DNA from: Candidatus Moraniibacteriota bacterium
Lineage (GTDB): Bacteria > Patescibacteria > Paceibacteria > Moranbacterales > UBA2206
Assembly: GCA_030645735.1 (NCBI GenBank)
Contig: JAUSNP010000004.1
Location: 62,001-126,000 of the forward strand
Direction of reading: 5' to 3'
DNA: 64,000 bases
The notes under the pieces were generated by a model, which ran no database searches, was not told the DNA's origin, and saw only the letters and a program-made list of their open reading frames with translations. Within the stretch, counting starts at the first letter, position 1, and every line of letters starts with the position of its first letter. A program made the translations under genes and the position numbers. Positions 58,538 through 64,000 of this stretch are shown in pieces.

Positions 58538-58900
58538 ATGAGAGTTTTAATTAGGATTTTAGCCAATTGCGCCGCTATTCTCATAGCTGCCAAATACATT
58601 CCGGGATTCATTTTTTCCGGTTCACCAACAGATCTTTTGATTGCTGGAATAGTGATTGGGCTAATCAACGGCCTAATCAAGCCAATTATTGAACTGATTG
58701 CCCTGCCAGTTGTGTTTCTAACCTTGGGACTATTTAACATCATTATCAATGTTGGGCTAATGCTTCTTGCGGACAAATTTCTGACCCAACTGACAATTGA
58801 AGGGTTCTGGCCAGCTTTCTGGGGCGTAGTCGTCATCAGTGTGGTAAATCATTTGATCTCGCACATGAGCAAAAATACAGGAGATGTAAATAAATTTTAA
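58538..58900 (+). CDS. Four-helix membrane protein (Phage_holin_4_2/DUF360 family)
   Basis: Four hydrophobic helices in 120 aa with the family motif GLINGLIKPIIELIALP. Despite the family name this is a common chromosomal protein (YvlD-like) and no phage genes are near. A TACTAT box lies close to the ATG (58525-58530). secG follows 13 bp later. Confidence 0.85.
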   Translation: MRVLIRILANCAAILIAAKYIPGFIFSGSPTDLLIAGIVIGLINGLIKPIIELIALPVVFLTLGLFNIIINVGLMLLADKFLTQLTIEGFWPAFWGVVVISVVNHLISHMSKNTGDVNKF

Positions 58901-58913
58901 TATTTGAATAAAC

Positions 58914-59144
58914 ATGCTAAAAATTATCAACATAGCTGAAATTATCGTGGCCATCTTGCTCATCATTTCAATTTTGATGCAAAATCGTGGCGCTGGATTG
59001 TCGTCCACTTTTGGTGGAGACTTCGGAGGATATTATAGCAAGCGAGGATTTGAAAAATTTCTAACCTTATTCTCCTCTGCTCTCGCTGTAGCTTTCGTTG
59101 TTCTAGCCATCGTCAATCTAGTGCTGGCCAACAAACTTTCATAA
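58914..59144 (+). CDS. secG: Preprotein translocase subunit SecG
   Basis: Two membrane helices (about 3-18 and 52-72) with the conserved loop ILMQNRGAGLSSTFGG between them. Length 76 is normal. SecG assists SecYEG-dependent protein export. Confidence 0.93.
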   Translation: MLKIINIAEIIVAILLIISILMQNRGAGLSSTFGGDFGGYYSKRGFEKFLTLFSSALAVAFVVLAIVNLVLANKLS

Positions 59145-59160
59145 TTAGTAAGACAAACAT

Positions 59161-60873
59161 ATTAGTAACAACTTCAAAAATCGTTGGCCGTCACTCAGTC
59201 AGTGGTCAAAAATAACTCAGGTTCTCAATCTAAAAGAAAAAATCACTTTCTATGCGTTGTTAGTTATCTTGATTAGCTCGCTAGTTGGTTGGGGTTTGAT
59301 GTTTTATTATTCAAAAACCACAGTTATTGCTGACTTTGGCGGAGAATACATTGAAGGCGTGGTTGGACAACCGCTGCACATCAATCCGATTCTTTCAGTT
59401 TCCAACAATGCGGATGATGATTTGTCACAAATGATTTTCAGCAGCCTTTTCAAATATGATAACCAAGGCAAACTCATCAATGATCTTGTCGACAACTATG
59501 AAGTTTCGGACGACAAAACTCAATATACCGTTCATTTGAAAAATAATGCGCAATGGCATGACGGACAACCGCTGACAGCAACTGATGTGCTTTTCACTAT
59601 CAACCTAATTGCAGATCCAGCCTACAAAAGTCCCTTGCGATCCAACTGGCAAGGCATTGAGACTAATAGCTCCGATGACTATACTTTGAATTTTCAAATC
59701 AAAACCCCCTATGTTGGATTTCTCAATAATCTGACTTTTGGAATTTTGCCTAAGCATATCTGGGAATCGATTGGACCAGACAAATTTTCTTTGACTAATC
59801 TCAATTTAGAACCTATTGGTAGCGGGCCCTACAAATATAGTCCGTCTTTTATGAAAGATTCTGCTGGCAACATTCTTTCTTACAAATTGGCTGCTAATCC
59901 CAATTATTTTGGAGGTAAGCCCTATATATCTAAAATAACTTTCAATTTCTATCCGGATGATGACTCAGTTATCACCGCCTACAACCAAAAAGAAGTTATG
60001 GGCATCAGTAATGTTTCGCCCAAGAAGCTAGCCGCAATCAAACTGCAGCAAAGCACGGCCGTTCATAAATTCAATATTCCTAGATATTTTGCGGTTTTCT
60101 TTAATCAAACTAAAAGCGTGCCCTTGGCCGATGATGAAGTGCGCAAAGCCCTAAATCTAGCCACTGATCGCCAAGAAATTATCAGTTCCGTTTTGGATGG
60201 CAACGGTAATCCTGTTTATTCTCCGATTCTACCTGGAATGATTGGCTATGATGCTGATGACAGTAAGACCAATTTTGACCTAGATCAGGCTAACAAAATT
60301 TTAGATGACAACAAATGGAAGCGCAATGAAGACGGCTGGAGAAGCAAGGGCGACACACAATTACAAATCAATCTTGCTACTACTGATTGGCCTGAACTTT
60401 CCCAAACAGCGGAAATCATCAAATCTCAATGGGAGAAAGTCGGCGTCAAAGTTGAAGTCAACAATCTCTCTATTTCTGACATTCAACAAAATTACATTCG
60501 TCCGCGAGAATATGAAGCTTTGCTTTTTGGACAAGTCATGGGGGCTGACCCCGATCCATATTCTTTCTGGCATTCCACACAAAAAAGAGACCCAGGCTTG
60601 AATTTGGCGCTCTTTGGCGACACTGACACTGACAAGCTCATTGAGGATGGACGCACCGAATTTGACACCGAAAAACGCGCCACCATCTATCATGATTTCC
60701 AAAATAAATTGACTGATGAAATTCCTGCCGTTTTCCTCTACAGCCCTGACTATGTCTATCCAGTCAACAAAAAAATTCAAGGCGTCGATATTACAAACCT
60801 AATCCTGCCCTCCGAACGCTTTGCCAACATCGACAAATGGTACATCAATACCAAAAGAATTTGGAATAAATAA
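59161..60873 (+). CDS. Family 5 extracellular solute-binding protein (peptide type)
   Basis: This SBP_bac_5 protein has the expected start (PLHINPIL...DDDLSQMIFSSLFKYD) and later YTVHLKNNAQWHDGQPLTA and PFYSFWHST-like regions. It is anchored by a helix (LLVILISSLVGWGLMFYY), with no lipobox. A TTG at 59257 would give 538 aa, but the same frame is open 32 codons upstream and encodes NNFKNRWPSLSQWSKITQVL, a typical N-terminus of such proteins. The only plausible start there is ATT at 59161. No permease or ATPase genes follow in the window. Confidence 0.85.
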   Translation: MSNNFKNRWPSLSQWSKITQVLNLKEKITFYALLVILISSLVGWGLMFYYSKTTVIADFGGEYIEGVVGQPLHINPILSVSNNADDDLSQMIFSSLFKYDNQGKLINDLVDNYEVSDDKTQYTVHLKNNAQWHDGQPLTATDVLFTINLIADPAYKSPLRSNWQGIETNSSDDYTLNFQIKTPYVGFLNNLTFGILPKHIWESIGPDKFSLTNLNLEPIGSGPYKYSPSFMKDSAGNILSYKLAANPNYFGGKPYISKITFNFYPDDDSVITAYNQKEVMGISNVSPKKLAAIKLQQSTAVHKFNIPRYFAVFFNQTKSVPLADDEVRKALNLATDRQEIISSVLDGNGNPVYSPILPGMIGYDADDSKTNFDLDQANKILDDNKWKRNEDGWRSKGDTQLQINLATTDWPELSQTAEIIKSQWEKVGVKVEVNNLSISDIQQNYIRPREYEALLFGQVMGADPDPYSFWHSTQKRDPGLNLALFGDTDTDKLIEDGRTEFDTEKRATIYHDFQNKLTDEIPAVFLYSPDYVYPVNKKIQGVDITNLILPSERFANIDKWYINTKRIWNK

Positions 60874-60892
60874 ATTCTTTCAATAAAACCTC

Positions 60893-60914
60893 AAAGCTCC
60901 GCAAGGAGCTTTTT
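60893..60914 (+). terminator. Terminator of the solute-binding protein gene
   Basis: aaagctcc/ggagcttt stem with gcaa loop and a T-run. Confidence 0.88.
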
Positions 60915-60951
60915 GATTGTTCACAATTCTTCTTTTACCAAAGAACAGGGT

Positions 60952-61350
60952 GTCCATTTTCTTTGGCAGCAAAGAAAGTGGACGAAAAGAAACTGCTGCC
61001 CAGACTCGTGCTGTCTAAATTTCTAGCTTACTCGCTAAAATTCCAATAAGAACGCTAAAAGGATTGCTAGTATGTAATTTCTTAACGCTCGTGCGCTGAA
61101 ATTTAGAAACGCACTTCGTAATGGGCGAAACGGTTTTTTTGTTTTTTTGAGTTGTTAGTTTAAAAAAAATAATCACGCACTCGCGGAATACCAAGATACA
61201 AATTGAAACTTACGAGCACTAAAAAATGCTGGTCCGGCGCGGGGCAACCGGCATTTTTTTGCGAGAAAGTTGAAAATTTGTCTTGGTATGTAGCTGTGCG
61301 GCCTTTTTCTTTTTTGCCACTTTTCTTTTGGGAAAAGAAAAATGGCGTAC
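60952..61350. repeat. Composite repeat, copy B, with nested hairpins
   Basis: It contains the three blocks of copy A (45885-46082) in a rearranged order: 60952-60977 and about 61030-61115 inverted, 61267-61350 direct. In addition 61188-61212 and 61267-61289 form an imperfect inverted repeat around a strong hairpin (aaaaaatgctgg/ccggcatttttt, 61222-61260). The 548-bp gap 60874-61421 holds this element and two terminators and no supported gene. Confidence 0.88.
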
Positions 61351-61382
61351 CGTATTTTTATGCAATAAAAATAACGTGCAAT

Positions 61383-61414
61383 TAAAAAACTCATCCTTGC
61401 GAATGAGTTTTTTT
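61383..61414 (-). terminator. Terminator of the GT39 gene
   Basis: aaaaaactcat/atgagttttttt with an 8-nt loop just after the stop codon on the minus strand. Confidence 0.88.
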
Positions 61415-61421
61415 GTTGAAG

Positions 61422-63266
61422 CTATTTGATGTTGTCTGGAATATTTTGAATATCTTGTGGTGTAATATTGTAAATCAAGATCGATGTTCCAACTTGATAA
61501 ACTGGCTTGATGTTTTTCAGCCAACGATAACTCATATTGTCTGCAATGTTAGTGTTGTAAGTGCTTTCTTGTAGGAAGAGGACGGAGATGGCATACCAAC
61601 CAGTTTCGATTGGTCTTTTTGCCCCCCACCATTTTTCATATCTATCACCAAGATAATAATTCAAATCGGCCATACCAAAATAATCTGTTTTAATTTTTGT
61701 TATTCCTGGATGATCCGCCAAAAATATTTTAAACCTCTTTAAGTCTTGCCCCCAATCAGTATTGGAGTCAGTGGCAACTTTATAACCTTGTTTGGATCCA
61801 CTGACTAGAGAGTTGAAATAGGATGTGTAATAGGGGTAAGCAGAGATTGTCCCTGCAACTAAAAAGATTGTGAGACCAGAAATCATGATGTTGAAAATAA
61901 GTTTGCTTTGATGATGTCTATGTTTCAAAAATCTAAAAATTCCGACAGAGACTAGGATATAGATAAATGGTAACATCGGAAAGAGGTGACGAAAGCCAAT
62001 ATTGAGTTTGCCGGTAATACTGGTGATGGCATAGAGAAGAATAAAAATAAACATAGAAAATTCCACGATACTGGTGCGGAGATAATGGGTGATGTTTTTG
62101 CGAATTTTAGCAAAGAAATTTTCTGATGGTGCAATTGTTGATTTGATGATTTTTGTAAAAGCTATAATCAGCGAGAATAGGATGAAGAATAAAATTGGCA
62201 AAGGTTCTTTGATTAGGAATACAATTGGGAAATAGGCAAAGAATCCTTGAGTATTCACCTCGCCCATGAGATAGGCTACATTTCCACCACCAACTCGTTG
62301 GAAGACACGCAGTACCCCAAAAAGATAATCAGCTAGCGGCATCAAAGCTGGATGATCATTAATGGAGACGAGAAATTCACGCGTATAAACGATGGCGGGT
62401 CGAGTATCACCTGGTTTGAAATAGTGACTGATAATTTCCGGCAATTTAGTTTGCGGCATGTTGTAGGCGCTGACAAAGTAGGCGATATAAACTAGGACTA
62501 GCGAAACTGCAAAAGCCGAAAATCCTTTCAGCAAATATTCGCCAAGTGTAGCTAGTTTACTTTTATTATTATCTCGGTGCAGTTTCACGAAGGGATAAAT
62601 TATTAGCACTAGACCAAAAACAGGAAACAAGAGAACAGAAGAAAATTTTGTTAATTGAACTAGCGCTAGGAAGAATCCTCCAATAAAAACATTTTTCCAC
62701 GACGGCTGCTTAATAAATTTGAGAAAATAATAAAAAGAAAAAGTCATAAAGGCAGCGATGCCCAGATCAGTGGTGACGAAATGATTGTGTCCAAGAATGT
62801 TTGGGTCAAAAGCATACAAAGTCAGAGCAAATAATCCGGCAATTGTACCAGCCATTTCTTTGGTCCATTTGAAAATGAAAAGACCAAAAACAAGAGAAAG
62901 CAGAATGATTGGCAGGCGTGACCAGAAAATTATCTGATCTGGATTATTGCCAGCGCCAAAAAGGAAATATTTGCCAGCATTCCACTGACTGGCATCAGCG
63001 TTGTCTTTGGTCCAGAAGTCTTGGGTGACATCGAATTTCGGTTGCAGAAAAAGCAAAGGTAGTGCAGCTAGATCTTTGAGGAGGGGTGGATGCTCAGGAT
63101 TCAACCGAATATCTTGCTGAATCAGGTAGCTATAGCCCGCTGGAATGTGCGCTTCTTCGTCATAAATCAAAGCATCATTCTGGGCGTTCAAAAGTGAGAC
63201 GACGGTCATGAAGGCTAAAATGGCAATTATGATTGTGGCTTGATATTTTTCTAAGAATTTTTTCAT
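61422..63266 (-). CDS. GT39-type membrane glycosyltransferase
   Basis: About 12 membrane helices; the first outer loop has the acidic pair IYDEEAHIPAGYSYL and then LNPEHPPLLKDLAAL, the pattern of PMT/ArnT family enzymes that use polyprenyl-phosphate sugars. The 614-aa length fits. A C-terminal soluble part (GYKVATDSNTDWGQDL, KTDYFGMADLNYYLGDRYEKWW) fits the family. Substrate unknown; protein or cell-wall glycosylation is possible. Confidence 0.87.
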   Translation of the reverse strand: MKKFLEKYQATIIIAILAFMTVVSLLNAQNDALIYDEEAHIPAGYSYLIQQDIRLNPEHPPLLKDLAALPLLFLQPKFDVTQDFWTKDNADASQWNAGKYFLFGAGNNPDQIIFWSRLPIILLSLVFGLFIFKWTKEMAGTIAGLFALTLYAFDPNILGHNHFVTTDLGIAAFMTFSFYYFLKFIKQPSWKNVFIGGFFLALVQLTKFSSVLLFPVFGLVLIIYPFVKLHRDNNKSKLATLGEYLLKGFSAFAVSLVLVYIAYFVSAYNMPQTKLPEIISHYFKPGDTRPAIVYTREFLVSINDHPALMPLADYLFGVLRVFQRVGGGNVAYLMGEVNTQGFFAYFPIVFLIKEPLPILFFILFSLIIAFTKIIKSTIAPSENFFAKIRKNITHYLRTSIVEFSMFIFILLYAITSITGKLNIGFRHLFPMLPFIYILVSVGIFRFLKHRHHQSKLIFNIMISGLTIFLVAGTISAYPYYTSYFNSLVSGSKQGYKVATDSNTDWGQDLKRFKIFLADHPGITKIKTDYFGMADLNYYLGDRYEKWWGAKRPIETGWYAISVLFLQESTYNTNIADNMSYRWLKNIKPVYQVGTSILIYNITPQDIQNIPDNIK

Positions 63267-63267
63267 A

Positions 63268-64000
63268 TTATTTTTTTAAAATATAATAAACACTCCCTGG
63301 TGAGGGCTTGATTTCTTGTAGGGTCAGATCTGGAAAAACAACTTTCAGTCGGCTCTCGGTGTCAGCATCTTTGCCAGTTAGGATAATGATGAAATCATTA
63401 GTTTTTGGTCTAATTTGATCAAAGTTTTGCCACGAATAAAGATAGATTGTGTTGGGTGATTTGAGATTGAAAATTTGAATTGGCAAACGATCTAGGGGGC
63501 TGTGATAGGGACCAAAACTATTGACAATGAATTTTTCTTCGGAGGCTGGCAGGGTTTTGATGAGTCTGGATATGTCAGTCAGATTTTTATCAAATTCTTC
63601 AGCGGCCTTAGGGACTTTCGGCATGAAATAGAAATATTTTACAGCATTGAAAACGCCAATCAAAATAAAAATCAAAATTAATAGAGAATAGATGGCTTTG
63701 CGGGAAAAATAGAGTTGTTTTTCAGCTCTGGAAAAAAAGTATTCAAAAGTGATGGCGCCAAAGATGAAAACTACTGGCAAAGTTCCAATCGCTCGCAGGG
63801 CATGTGGGTTGCCTTCGGCGGAAAGAAATTCTGGTGCCAGCATAATTAAAAACCAAGAAACAAGAAAAAAGTAGATTTCTAATTCAGTTTGCTTGATTTT
63901 TTTAAATATTCGCAGATAAAAAAGATGAAAGAATTTTAGGCAAACGAAGATTAGGCCAAACATAAAAGCGGTACCGCTGAATGGATCGAGAATTGGATAG
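63268..64000 (-). CDS. GT39-like membrane protein, cut by the window edge
   Basis: The C-terminal part of a multi-helix protein (four helices visible) with a terminal soluble domain (LPASEEKFIVNSFGPYHSP; GKDADTESRLKVVF). The frame continues past the ATG at 63963 through YPILDPFSGTAF to the window end without a stop, a typical sequence of the GT39 type upstream of the last helices. So the start lies beyond position 64000. It ends 1 bp before the neighbouring GT39 gene. Confidence 0.78.
   Translation of the reverse strand, partial: YPILDPFSGTAFMFGLIFVCLKFFHLFYLRIFKKIKQTELEIYFFLVSWFLIMLAPEFLSAEGNPHALRAIGTLPVVFIFGAITFEYFFSRAEKQLYFSRKAIYSLLILIFILIGVFNAVKYFYFMPKVPKAAEEFDKNLTDISRLIKTLPASEEKFIVNSFGPYHSPLDRLPIQIFNLKSPNTIYLYSWQNFDQIRPKTNDFIIILTGKDADTESRLKVVFPDLTLQEIKPSPGSVYYILKK

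Noticed and set aside
58538..58900. Phage holin reading of the four-helix protein
   Set aside because: The family name comes from Pfam; no phage genes, lysin or integrase are near, and the family is common on chromosomes. Not taken as a prophage sign.
61219..61524. Open frame KKKAAQLHTKTNFQLSRKK on the minus strand
   Set aside because: It runs over the repeat, its hairpin and the end of the GT39 gene. No ribosome site and no independent support.

Overview
The window looks like a chromosomal segment of a candidate-phyla-radiation (Patescibacteria/CPR) bacterium, probably from the Parcubacteria-like half of that group. The evidence is: AT-rich DNA; compact genes; a monoderm type IV pilus (PilB, PilC, PilT, PilM, PilN and PilO present, no PilP, PilQ or PilF); a glycine-rich CxxC zinc-ribbon protein; VanW-like, PrsW-like and NGSCG-repeat secreted proteins of the kind common in CPR genomes; and many interspersed palindromic repeats. 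UGA behaves as a stop codon (for example at the end of the second uvrA). I cannot assign a genus.

Layout. Positions 107-2281: NAD-dependent DNA ligase. Positions 2433-15500, minus strand: type IV pilus cluster I, read from a promoter near 15.56 kb as pilB-like, pilM, pilN, pilO, pilB, response regulator, pilT, pilC, two pilins, prepilin peptidase, three minor prepilins and a PilX-like protein with a FISUMP domain. Positions 15.7-32.4 kb: mixed housekeeping genes (comF, HIT hydrolase, MFS exporter, zinc ribbon, aminotransferase, recG, GT2 glycosyltransferase, coiled-coil protein, tsaD, PrsW-like protease, hsp20, vanW, methyltransferase), eight tRNA genes and a broken tRNA-Ser. Positions 32417-43090, minus strand: pilus cluster II, which starts with a histidine kinase and response regulator, then pilB, pilC, large minor prepilins, a PilX-like protein, pilM, pilN, pilO and a small membrane protein. 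Positions 43.2-45.8 kb: secreted and nucleotidyltransferase-like proteins. Positions 46.1-58.3 kb: nucleotide excision repair block with two uvrA genes flanking a shortened uvrC, and uvrB, with a thioredoxin-fold protein and small orphans between. Positions 58.4-64 kb: small basic peptide, DUF360-type membrane protein, secG, peptide-binding protein, and two GT39-type membrane glycosyltransferases, the last cut by the window edge.

The two pilus clusters probably share parts. Only cluster I has pilT, the prepilin peptidase and the canonical small pilins; only cluster II has a histidine kinase. Cluster I has a lone response regulator. With comF next door, cluster I is a good candidate for a DNA-uptake or host-contact pilus. 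Cluster II, with large ectodomains on its minor pilins, looks like a second, regulated appendage.

The most unusual feature is a dense set of short palindromic and low-complexity repeats lying between genes, at gene ends and, in frame, inside coding sequences. The in-frame copies are concentrated in DNA-repair enzymes (LigA, RecG, UvrC, the second UvrA). The same repeat units occur in intergenic DNA, and one repeat is visibly inserted into another. Other points of interest are a shared hairpin/Shine-Dalgarno leader on two genes, several promoters placed so that the mRNA would be leaderless, a probable non-ATG start, a tRNA-Arg with anticodon GCG, and a tRNA-Ser fragment split by a 20-bp palindrome.
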